A stretch of 64,000 nt of DNA, taken from contig NZ_CACSJP010000003.1 in the NCBI RefSeq assembly GCF_902706095.1, positions 372,001-436,000 of the forward strand, in the 5' to 3' direction. The notes beneath the pieces were generated by a model. That model saw only the letters and a program-made list of their open reading frames with translations, ran no database searches and had not been told where the DNA came from. The position numbers were made by a program, and so were the translations under genes. Shown piece after piece: positions 49,987-58,156 of the stretch. Source of the stretch: Rhizobium sp. 18065. Its GTDB lineage: Bacteria > Pseudomonadota > Alphaproteobacteria > Rhizobiales > Rhizobiaceae. Every line of letters begins with the position of its first letter. The stretch's first letter is position 1.

Positions 49987-51054
49987 ATGGCCGTCGTGAC
50001 TGAAGATGCAGCCGGGGTCGAGGGGCGCGGTCGCTACCGTGCCTTGACTGCGCGCCGCGTCCTGATCCTGAGCGCTTTGTTTATCGCGCTGATCGTCAGC
50101 GTTGCCGTGGATATGGCGCTCGGACCGGCGCGCTATACGTTGGCCCAAGTCGTTTCGACGATCCTGTCTCCAAGTGAAGCCAACAACCAGCTACGGGTTG
50201 TGATCTGGGATATCCGCATGCCGATCGCGCTGATGGCGGTGACCGTCGGCGCCAGCCTGTCTCTTGCCGGTGCGCAGATGCAGACCATTCTGGCCAACCC
50301 ATTGGCAAGCCCGTTCACGCTCGGGATTTCGGCCGCTGCCGGTTTTGGCGCAGCGCTGGCACTGGTCGGCGGCGTCGCGGTCTTTCCAGCCGCCGTGCAA
50401 TACATGGTGCCGATCAACGCCTTCCTGATGGCCATGCTCGCTTCGCTTTTCATCTACAGCGTATCAACGCTGAGGGGCGTGACCGTCGAGACGATCGTCC
50501 TACTTGGCATCGCCCTGGTCTTCACCTTCAATGCACTGCTGTCGCTGCTGGAATACCTGGCCTCCGAACAGGCGCTTGCTGCCGTCGTTTTCTGGACCAT
50601 GGGTTCACTCACCAAGGCCACATGGGCCAAGGTCGGCGTGACCGCTGCAGTTCTGGTGTTGTGCGTGCCGCTCTTTGCCCGCAAGGCATGGGCTTTGACG
50701 GCCCTTCGTCTCGGTGACGACAAGGCAGCGTCCTTCGGCGTCAACGTCAAAGCGCTGCGGCTGGAGACGATGATGCTGGTCAGCCTGCTCGCGGCAATCC
50801 CCGTGTCATTTGTCGGCACGATCGGTTTCATCGGTCTGGTTGGCCCGCATATTGCTCGCATGCTGGTCGGTGAAGACCAGCGCTTTTTCCTGCCTGGCTC
50901 GGTGATCTGCGGCGCATTGCTGCTGTCGGTGACCTCGGTTGTCTCTAAGATGCTGATCCCGGGCGCCATTCTGCCGATCGGGGTCATCACCGCGCTCGTT
51001 GGTGTGCCCTTCTTCTTCTCGCTGATTTTCACCCATCGGAGACGCGCATGGTAG
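49987..51054 (+). CDS. FecCD-family Fe-siderophore ABC permease
   Basis: This 355-residue permease has about 10 membrane helices. Family motifs: IWDIRMPIALMAVTVGASLSLAGAQMQTILANPLASPFTLGIS-type region (given in short as GASLSLAGAQMQ and NPLASPFTLG), GDDKAASFGVNVKALR (coupling loop to the ATPase), and GFIGLVGPHIARMLVG (the EAA-like GPH motif). It forms a homodimer or works alone with the ATPase encoded next (7-bp overlap). It is fed by the binding protein at 48648. Confidence 0.92.
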   Translation: MAVVTEDAAGVEGRGRYRALTARRVLILSALFIALIVSVAVDMALGPARYTLAQVVSTILSPSEANNQLRVVIWDIRMPIALMAVTVGASLSLAGAQMQTILANPLASPFTLGISAAAGFGAALALVGGVAVFPAAVQYMVPINAFLMAMLASLFIYSVSTLRGVTVETIVLLGIALVFTFNALLSLLEYLASEQALAAVVFWTMGSLTKATWAKVGVTAAVLVLCVPLFARKAWALTALRLGDDKAASFGVNVKALRLETMMLVSLLAAIPVSFVGTIGFIGLVGPHIARMLVGEDQRFFLPGSVICGALLLSVTSVVSKMLIPGAILPIGVITALVGVPFFFSLIFTHRRRAW

Positions 51055-51800
51055 CCCTGAAGCTCGAGGCGCTTGGCGCCCACTATGGCCGCAACCGCAT
51101 TTTTACCGACATCACCACCGGCGATATCGTCGGCGGCATGCTGACAGCAGTGATCGGCCCGAATGCTGCGGGAAAATCGACGCTGTTCAAACGCATCGCC
51201 GGCCTGTTGAAGGGCGACGGCATCGTGCATGTCCGTGGCGAGGAAAGCCTCCGGCCGATCTGTTACATGCCACAGGATACCGGCGCCAATGCCGTACTCA
51301 CTGTCTATGAAAGCGTTCTGCTCGCCTCCAAGCAAGGCTCCGGCTGGAAGGTGGCGGATCAAGAACTGGTCGACATAGACCGTATCTTGTCATCCCTTCG
51401 CATCACCGATCTTGCCTTTCGCGATCTGGGTGAACTGTCGGGCGGCCAGCGGCAACTGGTCGCCATTGCCCAGGCGCTGGTACGCAAACCACAAATTCTG
51501 CTGATGGACGAGCCGACGTCGGCTCTCGATCTCTTCCGGCAGATCGAGGTGTTGCAGCACATGCACCAGCTTGCCCGCCAGACAGGCATGGCCGTACTGA
51601 TCGCGCTTCACGATCTCAACCATGCCATGCGCTATTGCGACCATTCGCTGGTCGTGGCCGACGGCCGTTTGGTTGCCAATGGACCGACGGCCGATGTCAT
51701 CACCCCTGCCCTGCTTCGGCGAGTTTACCGCGTGGATGCGCGGATCGAGAATTGCACGCAAGGTCGCCCGATGGTGATCGTGGATGCGGCGCTGGCCTGA
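51048..51800 (+). CDS. Fe-siderophore ABC transporter ATP-binding protein
   Basis: This 250-residue ABC ATPase has the Walker A VIGPNAAGKSTLFKRI, Q-loop PQDTGANAVLTV, signature LGELSGGQRQLVAIAQALV, Walker B QILLMDEPTSALDL and the switch His in IALHDLNHAMRY. The FepC/FecE-like length and signature match the Fe-chelate import group. The gene overlaps the permease gene by 7 bp and ends just before a classical terminator, closing the three-gene operon. Confidence 0.93.
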   Translation: MVALKLEALGAHYGRNRIFTDITTGDIVGGMLTAVIGPNAAGKSTLFKRIAGLLKGDGIVHVRGEESLRPICYMPQDTGANAVLTVYESVLLASKQGSGWKVADQELVDIDRILSSLRITDLAFRDLGELSGGQRQLVAIAQALVRKPQILLMDEPTSALDLFRQIEVLQHMHQLARQTGMAVLIALHDLNHAMRYCDHSLVVADGRLVANGPTADVITPALLRRVYRVDARIENCTQGRPMVIVDAALA

Positions 51801-51810
51801 TTGAAGACGA

Positions 51811-51841
51811 CGTTCCAGCTGATTCCAGCTGGAACGTTTTT
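51811..51841 (+). terminator. Rho-independent terminator of the Fe importer operon
   Basis: CGTTCCAGCTG (51811-51821) and CAGCTGGAACG (51826-51836) form a perfect 11-bp stem with loop ATTC, followed by TTTTT (51837-51841). It also abuts the stop codon of the convergent YitT-family gene. Confidence 0.93.
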
Positions 51842-52470
51842 CAGCTCAACCCCATATAGCGACCAGGCTTGTGGTTGATGGCGATGATCAGGTTCGCGAT
51901 CGCAGCGCCCAGCACCGAATAGGCCAGGCGGTCTGCCGGCAGGATGAAAAAGGCAGCGGCGAGGATGGCCAGATCGACGCCGAGCTGCACGTATCCGGCC
52001 CGAAAACCGAGCTTTTCCTGCAGGTAAAGTGCGAGGATGTTGATGCCGCCAAGGCCGGTGCGATGGCGAAACAGCATCAAGAGGCCCGTGCCGATCAGTC
52101 CACCGCCGATGATCGTCGCATAGAGCGGGTCCAGATGGGAGAAATCGATCCACGCTGCGTTGAGTTTTGACAGGATCGAAACCAGCGCCACTGCGGTGAA
52201 TGTGCGGATGGTGAAGCCCCAGCCCATGCGTTTGACCGCAAGGATATAGAACGGCAGGTTGACCAGGAAGAAGATCAACCCGAAACCCCATCCCGACGCA
52301 TAGGACATCAGCAAGGCCAGGCCAGCGGTGGAGCCGACCGTCAGCATCGTCTTGGTGTAGATCAGCGTTCCCAGCGAGACGAAGAGCGTGCCGGACAGCA
52401 TCGCCAGCACGTCTTCATAGAGCCGGTGACGCTCTGCGGGCGCCATCGGGTTAACGGTTGCGGTGGTCAT
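51841..52470 (-). CDS. YitT-family membrane protein
   Basis: This 209-residue protein has about five or six membrane helices: LAMLSGTLFVSLGTLIY, TAGLALLMSYASGWGFGLIFFLVNLPFYILAV in two helices, FTAVALVSILSK, and IIGGGLIGTGLLMLF followed by HRTGLGGINILALYLQEKLG. That last segment, with GGxDI-like GGINI, is typical of the YitT/DUF161 group. The function of this family is unknown, although a transporter role is suspected. It lies 6 bp downstream of the aromatic aminotransferase gene, probably co-transcribed with it. Confidence 0.85.
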   Translation of the reverse strand: MTTATVNPMAPAERHRLYEDVLAMLSGTLFVSLGTLIYTKTMLTVGSTAGLALLMSYASGWGFGLIFFLVNLPFYILAVKRMGWGFTIRTFTAVALVSILSKLNAAWIDFSHLDPLYATIIGGGLIGTGLLMLFRHRTGLGGINILALYLQEKLGFRAGYVQLGVDLAILAAAFFILPADRLAYSVLGAAIANLIIAINHKPGRYMGLS

Positions 52471-52476
52471 GGACTG

Positions 52477-53649
52477 TTATCCGAGCAATGGCTTGAGGAC
52501 GGAGGCAACCCTCGCGATGTCGGCACTTTTCAGTCCGGCGATGTTGATGCGGCCGGACGTCGGCATATAGATGCCGTGATCCTTGCGCAGAGCGAGCACG
52601 TCGCTCTCACTCAGCGGCAGCAGCGAAAACATGCCCTGTTGCTCGGCAATCTGTGGCGCAAGCTGCCAGCCATCGGATAGGGCATGGGCCAGCTCCCGGC
52701 GCAGGCCGTTCAACCGGTCGCGCATCGAATTCAGTTCATCGACCCAGTCGCTGCGCAGCGTCTCGGAGGCAAGAATGGTGCGAACGACGGCAGCGCCGTG
52801 ATCCGGCGGCATGGAATAGCTGGTGCGGGCCATTGTTACGAGATTGGAGCGGGCGATATCGGCGGCGGTCTGCGTTTCGGCGACGGCAAAGATCGCGCCG
52901 GTGCGTTCGCGGTAGATGCCGAAGGATTTCGAGCAGGAGACGGCCACCAGCGCTTCAGGCGCGGCTTTGATTACCTGGCGCAGGCCCGCAACATCGTCTT
53001 CGATGCCGGTGCCGAAGCCTTGGTAAGCGCTGTCGATCAGAGGGATGAGACGGCGCTCGGCAATGATGGCCGCCAATTCCTGCCATTGAGCGGGTGTCAG
53101 CCCAGCTCCAGTTGGGTTGTGGCAGCTCGCGTGGATCAGTACGGCATCGCCTGCCTGGGCACCTGTCATTGCCTTCATCATGCTGGCAAATCGTACCGCC
53201 TGGGTCGGCACGTCGAAATAGGGATAGGTTTCAACGGTAAGCCCGGTCGCACCGAAGATGCCGGCATGGTTCGGCCAGCTCGGCAGGCCGAGCCAGAGGC
53301 GGCGGGTTCCGGCACGGGCAAAAAGATCAGACGCCAGACGTAGCGCTCCGGAGCCGCCAGGGGTCTGCACGCCAGCGGCAAACTTGCCCGTGTCCTTGCC
53401 GCCAACCAGATCCCAGAGCAAATCGAGGAAGACCCGGTCGCCTTCCGGCGCCACATAGGACTTGCTCTCCTGGGTTTCGAGCAACTGCTTTTCGGCGGCC
53501 TTGACGGCGCGCAGCACCGGCGTGCGCCCGAGGTCATCACGGTAGACGCCAACCCCGAGATCGATTTTATCTGCGCGCGTATCTGCATTGTAGAGCCCGA
53601 TCAGGGCGAGCAGCGGATCGTTCGGTTGGGAAGCGAGCTTGTCGAACAT
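52477..53649 (-). CDS. Aromatic amino acid / aspartate aminotransferase (class I)
   Basis: This 390-residue PLP enzyme of subgroup Ialpha (AspC/TyrB type) transfers amino groups between aromatic amino acids or aspartate and 2-oxoglutarate. Marks: MFDKLASQPNDPLLALIGLY, KIDLGVGVYRDDLGRTPVL, HASCHNPTGAGLT (Asn and Pro-Thr-Gly), IDSAYQGFG (Asp and Tyr), and the PLP Lys in VSCSKSFGIYRERTGA. The Arg-rich end binds the carboxylate. It is divergent from an Lrp-type regulator gene, which suggests amino acid control. Similar rhizobial enzymes (TatA-like) prefer aromatic substrates. Confidence 0.92.
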   Translation of the reverse strand: MFDKLASQPNDPLLALIGLYNADTRADKIDLGVGVYRDDLGRTPVLRAVKAAEKQLLETQESKSYVAPEGDRVFLDLLWDLVGGKDTGKFAAGVQTPGGSGALRLASDLFARAGTRRLWLGLPSWPNHAGIFGATGLTVETYPYFDVPTQAVRFASMMKAMTGAQAGDAVLIHASCHNPTGAGLTPAQWQELAAIIAERRLIPLIDSAYQGFGTGIEDDVAGLRQVIKAAPEALVAVSCSKSFGIYRERTGAIFAVAETQTAADIARSNLVTMARTSYSMPPDHGAAVVRTILASETLRSDWVDELNSMRDRLNGLRRELAHALSDGWQLAPQIAEQQGMFSLLPLSESDVLALRKDHGIYMPTSGRINIAGLKSADIARVASVLKPLLG

Positions 53650-53812
53650 GAAGAACCTTCTTGAAGGGTGCGTAATATGCGCAAATCATAGCAATTCAAT
53701 CGAGCAAAGTCGCGCCTGATTTTCTCCTCTAGAAGTATAAAAGCTTTGAGGAATTGCGAGTTATATGCATTCAGCGCTAGAAAATTGCGCAATATTCGGT
53801 AGGCTTGGTGCC

Positions 53813-54289
53813 ATGACCACTGAACCGCAATTCGAACTCGACCGCATCGATCGCCGCATTATCGAATGCCTGCTCGAAAATGCGAGCCTCAGCAATGCCG
53901 AGCTTGCCGATCGTGTGGGTCTGACTGCCGCGCCTTTGTCGCGCAGACTGGCGCGCCTCTACAATAGCGGCATTATCCGACAGGCGGTGATCATCGATGC
54001 GGCCCGCGTCGGTCTTGGTTTGCAGGCCTATGTAGAAATTACGCTGGACCGGACCACGCCACAGGTAGGTGATCGCTTCATCCAGATGGTCGGGCGTTTG
54101 CCGGAAGTGGTCGAGATCCATGCAGTGGCCGGCGATTTCGATTTCCTGCTCAAGATCTCCGTCCGCGACATGGCCGACTACAAGCGCCTGATCTGGCAGG
54201 AATTCGATCAGCTGGCAGAGATCAAGACGATCCGCTCGACCATGGTTTTCGACAGCCCGAAGATATCCTACGGTCACCTGCCGGAATAG
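53813..54289 (+). CDS. Lrp/AsnC-family transcription regulator
   Basis: This 158-residue regulator has an N-terminal HTH (LDRIDRRIIECLLENASLSNAELADRVGLTAAPLSRRLARL in split form) and a C-terminal RAM ligand domain (YVEITLDRTTPQ, VVEIHAVAGDFDFLLKISVRDM). It starts at the Met at 53813; the frame is open 16 codons upstream without a ribosome site. Its divergent partner encodes an aromatic aminotransferase, so it probably responds to an aromatic amino acid. TGCG-N7-CGCA at 53669-53683 and TTGCGCAA at 53785-53792 in the shared region are possible sites. Confidence 0.9.
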   Translation: MTTEPQFELDRIDRRIIECLLENASLSNAELADRVGLTAAPLSRRLARLYNSGIIRQAVIIDAARVGLGLQAYVEITLDRTTPQVGDRFIQMVGRLPEVVEIHAVAGDFDFLLKISVRDMADYKRLIWQEFDQLAEIKTIRSTMVFDSPKISYGHLPE

Positions 54290-54312
54290 AAAAAGGGCGC
54301 CAACAGCGCCCC
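54290..54312 (-). terminator. Rho-independent terminator of the dpp operon
   Basis: Read leftward, GGGCGC-TGTTG-GCGCCC is followed by TTTTTC. The stem arms are at 54306-54311 and 54295-54300, and the T-run is at 54290-54294, about 30 bp after the dppF-like stop. Confidence 0.85.
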
Positions 54313-54339
54313 TCCTCCAGATTATCCGGCGCTGATCGA

Positions 54340-55206
54340 TCAGCCGGCGCTGACAAGCTTGCCGCGTTTTGCCATGCGGGCGCGGATCGAATCCACGTCG
54401 GCACGCGGGGTCGCGGCAAACAGGGTGCGGGTATAGTCATGCTGCGGATCGGTGAACACCGCATCGCGCGTGCCGTATTCGACGGCCTCACCGTAATACA
54501 TCACCATCACTTCGTCGGCGATGTAGCGCACTACCGAGAGGTCATGGCTGATGAACACGTAAGTCAGGCCGAACTCTTCCTGCAGGTCGGAAAGTAGGTT
54601 CAACACCTGTGCCTGAACCGAAAGGTCGAGCGCCGAGACAGGCTCATCGAGAACCAGAAGCTTCGGGTTCAGCATCAGCGCCCGGGCAATCGCGATACGC
54701 TGGCGCTGGCCGCCGGAGAACATGTGCGGATAGCGGTTGTAATGCTCCGGACCGAGGCCGACCTTGATCAGCATTTCATTGGCGCGATCGCGGCGCTCCG
54801 ACGCCGTCATCTTGGTGTTGATCAGCAGCGGCTCTCCCAGCACATCGCCGATCTTCTGGCGCGGATTGAGCGATCCATAGGGGTTCTGAAAGACGATCTG
54901 CACCTTCTGGCGCATTTCGGCCGTCAGGTGGCCCGGACGCGTATCGACCTTCTTGCCTTCGATCAGCAATTCGCCGCCGGTTGGTTCATCGATGAAGGTC
55001 AGGATGCGGGCAAGTGTCGACTTGCCGCAGCCGCTTTCACCGACGATCGCCAGCGTTTTTCCGGTTTCGAGCTTGAACGACACGCCCTTGACCGCATGCA
55101 CTGTCTTGTCCGGCTTCAGGAAGCCTTGCGGCACGTGATAGTCGCGCTTGATGTCGCGGATTTCCAGCATCGGGGTTCCGCTGGTGTTTTCGACCACAGT
55201 GCTCAT
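54340..55206 (-). CDS. dppF: Dipeptide ABC transporter ATP-binding protein DppF
   Basis: This is the 288-residue second ATPase of an oligopeptide/dipeptide importer. Walker A is AIVGESGCGKSTLARIL, the Q-loop region is QIVFQNPYGSLNPRQKIG, the signature is HMFSGGQRQRIAIARAL, and Walker B is LLVLDEPVSALDLSVQ. The extended C-terminus typical of the Opp/Dpp group is present. It is the last gene of dppA-BCDF, overlapping dppD by 4 bp, and is followed by a clear terminator. Confidence 0.92.
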   Translation of the reverse strand: MSTVVENTSGTPMLEIRDIKRDYHVPQGFLKPDKTVHAVKGVSFKLETGKTLAIVGESGCGKSTLARILTFIDEPTGGELLIEGKKVDTRPGHLTAEMRQKVQIVFQNPYGSLNPRQKIGDVLGEPLLINTKMTASERRDRANEMLIKVGLGPEHYNRYPHMFSGGQRQRIAIARALMLNPKLLVLDEPVSALDLSVQAQVLNLLSDLQEEFGLTYVFISHDLSVVRYIADEVMVMYYGEAVEYGTRDAVFTDPQHDYTRTLFAATPRADVDSIRARMAKRGKLVSAG

Positions 55207-56054
55207 GCGGCACCTCCCGTCGTCTGGGACGCTGCCATGAAATCGGAGACCGTCGTCAGGCGGTCGCCGGTGGCATTTTCCGGCAGAGCGGAAAGCAGCG
55301 CCTTGGTATAAGGGTTCTTCGGAGCCTCGAACAGGGACAGCACGTCGGCCTCCTCCATCTTCTTGCCCTTGTACTGGACGATCACGCGGTCGGCCGTTTC
55401 GGCCACCACCGCCATGTCATGGGTGATCATGATCAGGCCCATGCCGGTCTCGGCCTGCAGCTTCATCAGCAGATCGAGGATCTGCTTCTGGATCGTCACG
55501 TCGAGGGCCGTCGTCGGTTCGTCGGCGATCAGCAGCTTCGGATTGCAGGCGATCGCCATGGCGATCATCACGCGCTGGCACTGCCCCCCCGACATCTGGT
55601 GCGGGAAATGGTTGAGGCGTTCTGCCGGATCCGGCAGGCCGACGAGCTTGAACAGTTCGATCGCGCGCGCCCGGCGTTCCTTGGCACCCATGCCCATGTG
55701 CAGTTTCAGGACTTCCTCGATCTGGAAGCCGACCGTAAAGCACGGATTGAGGCTGGCGACAGGCTCCTGGAAGATCATCGCCACATCCTTGCCGATCAGC
55801 TTGCGCCGATCCGACGGCGACATGCCCTGGATATCGCGCCCGAGAAACAGCATGCGATCGGCAGTGATCTTGGCGGTCCAGGGCAGAAGGCCCATGACAG
55901 CCAGCATGGCAACGGATTTGCCGGAGCCGCTTTCGCCAACGATCGCCAGAACTTCACCAGCATTGACCGAAAGCGACACGCCGTCGACGGCCTTGAACCA
56001 GCCTGAAGCGGTCTCGAACTCGACGGTGAGGTTTTGAATGTCGAGAAGTGCCAT
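55203..56054 (-). CDS. dppD: Dipeptide ABC transporter ATP-binding protein DppD
   Basis: This is the 283-residue first ATPase of the importer. Walker A is AIVGESGSGKSVAMLAVMG, the signature region is HQMSGGQCQRVMIAMA, and Walker B is LLIADEPTTALDVTIQ. The unusual QC in SGGQCQRV is a common variant in this group. The C-terminal extension follows ENPYTKALL-like KNPYTKALLSALPEN. It forms a heterodimer with DppF and couples to DppBC. Confidence 0.92.
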   Translation of the reverse strand: MALLDIQNLTVEFETASGWFKAVDGVSLSVNAGEVLAIVGESGSGKSVAMLAVMGLLPWTAKITADRMLFLGRDIQGMSPSDRRKLIGKDVAMIFQEPVASLNPCFTVGFQIEEVLKLHMGMGAKERRARAIELFKLVGLPDPAERLNHFPHQMSGGQCQRVMIAMAIACNPKLLIADEPTTALDVTIQKQILDLLMKLQAETGMGLIMITHDMAVVAETADRVIVQYKGKKMEEADVLSLFEAPKNPYTKALLSALPENATGDRLTTVSDFMAASQTTGGAA

Positions 56055-56055
56055 G

Positions 56056-56964
56056 TCAGGACCTCTTCAGCTTGGGGTCGAGTGCGTCGCGCAGGCCGTC
56101 GCCCATCAGGTTGATCGCCAGAACCGTGATCAGGATTGCCAGACCCGGGAAGGTCACGACCCACCAGGCACGCAGGATGAACTCGCGGGCTTCCGCCAGC
56201 ATGGTGCCCCATTCAGGTGCCGGTGGCTGGGCGCCCATGCCGAGAAAGCCCAGCGCTGCCGCATCCAGAATGGCGTTCGAGAACGACAGGGTTGCCTGGA
56301 CGATCAGTGGCGCCATGCAGTTCGGCAGAATGGTGCGGAACATCAGGCGGAACGGCCCTGCCCCGGCCAGTCGCGCGGCCGTCACATAGTCACGGGTTTT
56401 TTCCGACATCACGGCGGCACGCGTCAGACGGACGAAATGTGGCTGCAGCGTCAGTGCGATGGCGATCATGCCGTTGGTAAGGCCCGGTCCGAGAATTGCC
56501 ACCAGCACCAGGGCCAGAAGCAACGACGGAAACGCCAGGATGATGTCCATCAGGCGCATGATCGTGGTGTCGAGCCAGCCGCCATAATAGCCGGCAATCA
56601 CGCCGATCGCGATGCCGGTGGTCAAAGACAGCGTGGTGACGAACACGCCGATGAACAGCGAATACTGCGATCCGTAGATCAGGCGCGACATGATATCGCG
56701 CCCGACGGGATCGGTGCCGAGCGGATAGCTCCAGCTGCCGCCTTCAAGCCATGCGGGTGGCAGGAGAATGGCCTCGCGATACTGTTCGAACGGCGAATGC
56801 GGCGCGACCAGCGGTGCAAACACCGCGATCAGCACGAGGGCGATGAAAACGACGAGGCCGATGACGGCGCCGCGGTTTTCGGAGAAGTAGAACCAGAACT
56901 CGGTCAGCATCTGGCGGCGCATCGCCGCTGTGGTGACCGGCTGGCTTTGAATGGTCTCAGCCAT
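56056..56964 (-). CDS. dppC: Dipeptide ABC transporter permease DppC
   Basis: This 302-residue inner membrane permease has a cytoplasmic N-terminus, six helices (first FSENRGAVIGLVVFIALVLIAVFAPLVAP in split form) and the coupling-loop EAA motif TRAAVMSEKTRDYVTAARLAGAGPFRLMFRTILPN in split form. The HPFGTDPVGRDILSR-like YPLGTDPVGRDIMSRLIYG is characteristic of DppC/OppC. It lies 14 bp downstream of dppB and 1 bp before dppD. Confidence 0.92.
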   Translation of the reverse strand: MAETIQSQPVTTAAMRRQMLTEFWFYFSENRGAVIGLVVFIALVLIAVFAPLVAPHSPFEQYREAILLPPAWLEGGSWSYPLGTDPVGRDIMSRLIYGSQYSLFIGVFVTTLSLTTGIAIGVIAGYYGGWLDTTIMRLMDIILAFPSLLLALVLVAILGPGLTNGMIAIALTLQPHFVRLTRAAVMSEKTRDYVTAARLAGAGPFRLMFRTILPNCMAPLIVQATLSFSNAILDAAALGFLGMGAQPPAPEWGTMLAEAREFILRAWWVVTFPGLAILITVLAINLMGDGLRDALDPKLKRS

Positions 56965-56978
56965 GGGATTTTATCCTT

Positions 56979-57983
56979 CTAGTGGCGGATGCGCGGGTTG
57001 ATCAGGCCATACAGGAGATCAACGATCAGGTTGACGACCATGATGATGCCGGCAATCAGCAGCAGACCGCCCTGGATGACGGGATAGTCGCGGCGGAACA
57101 CGCTGTCGACCATCCATTTGCCGATGCCCGGCCAGGAGAAGATCGTTTCGGTCAGGATCGCGCCGGCAAGCATGACGCCGATCTGCAGGCCGATCGTGGT
57201 GATCACCGGGATCATCGCATTGCGAAGCGCATGCAGGCCGACCACGCGGAACGGCGAAAGTCCTTTGGCGCGGGCCGTGCGGATATAATCCTCCGACAGC
57301 ACTTCCAGCATGGCGGACCGTGTCTGGCGTGCAATGACGGCAAGCGGAATGGTGGCGAGCACGATCGATGGCAGGATCAGGTGGCTGAGCGCCGAGGTAA
57401 AGGCGCCCTTTTGTCCTGACAGCAGTGAGTCGATCAGCATGAAGCCGGTAACCGGCGGGAAGAAAAACATCAGGGAGATACGACCCGAGACCGGTGTCCA
57501 CTGCAGGATGCCGGAAAACAGGATGATCAGCAGCAGGCCCCACCAGAAGATCGGCATCGAATAGCCAACGAGCGCAATGCCCATCATTGTCTGGTCGAAG
57601 GCCGAGCCGCGTTTGATCGCGGCAATGATGCCGGCTGGTACGCCGATGGCGATGGCGATCATGATGGCACAGAAGGACAGTTCGACGGTCGCCGGGAAGA
57701 GCGCGAAGAACTGATCGATGATCGGGCTCTTGGAGACGATCGATGTGCCGAAATCACCCGTCATGACGCCGCTGATATAGTCGAAATACTGCACGACAAT
57801 CGGCCGGTCGAGGCCGAGATTGGCGCTGATTTCAGCGTGTCGCTCAGGCGACATGACGCGCTCGCCGGACAACAGCGCGACGGGATCACCCGGCAGAAGC
57901 CGGATGAAGGCGAAGGCTATGATCGATACGCCGATGAAGGTCGGGATCAAGACGGCAAGCCGCCGCAAGAGAAAGCCAAACAT
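56979..57983 (-). CDS. dppB: Dipeptide ABC transporter permease DppB
   Basis: This 334-residue permease starts MFGFLLRRLAVLIPTFIGVSII, the standard DppB opening, and contains FIRLLPGDPVALLSGERV and the EAA coupling loop RSAMLEVLSEDYIRTARAKGLSPF, ending with RRDYPVIQGGLLLIAGI. It pairs with DppC as the translocation channel. It follows dppA with a gap of about 170 bp that contains a strong hairpin, as often seen when the binding protein is made in excess. Confidence 0.92.
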   Translation of the reverse strand: MFGFLLRRLAVLIPTFIGVSIIAFAFIRLLPGDPVALLSGERVMSPERHAEISANLGLDRPIVVQYFDYISGVMTGDFGTSIVSKSPIIDQFFALFPATVELSFCAIMIAIAIGVPAGIIAAIKRGSAFDQTMMGIALVGYSMPIFWWGLLLIILFSGILQWTPVSGRISLMFFFPPVTGFMLIDSLLSGQKGAFTSALSHLILPSIVLATIPLAVIARQTRSAMLEVLSEDYIRTARAKGLSPFRVVGLHALRNAMIPVITTIGLQIGVMLAGAILTETIFSWPGIGKWMVDSVFRRDYPVIQGGLLLIAGIIMVVNLIVDLLYGLINPRIRH

Positions 57984-58114
57984 GTAGGAGACCTGTTGTT
58001 TTTCTTATGAAGGTCGGACCGTGGGCTTGTCGCCTCTTCGGTCACTCGAAAAGCCGTATCGGGTTTCGAACCGTGGAAATCGCCGGATTTTATCCGGGTG
58101 AGCTTAACGAGAAT

Positions 58115-58138
58115 CGCCGCGGGTTTTGGCCCGCGGCG
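58115..58138 (-). other. Hairpin between dppA and dppB
   Basis: CGCCGCGGG (58115-58123) and CCCGCGGCG (58130-58138) form a perfect 9-bp stem with a 6-nt loop, 18 bp after dppA in the leftward direction and without a T-run. It is a likely mRNA-stabilising or attenuating structure that sets the dppA:dppBCDF ratio. Confidence 0.7.
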
Positions 58139-58156
58139 ACTGCGTCTCGTATCCGA

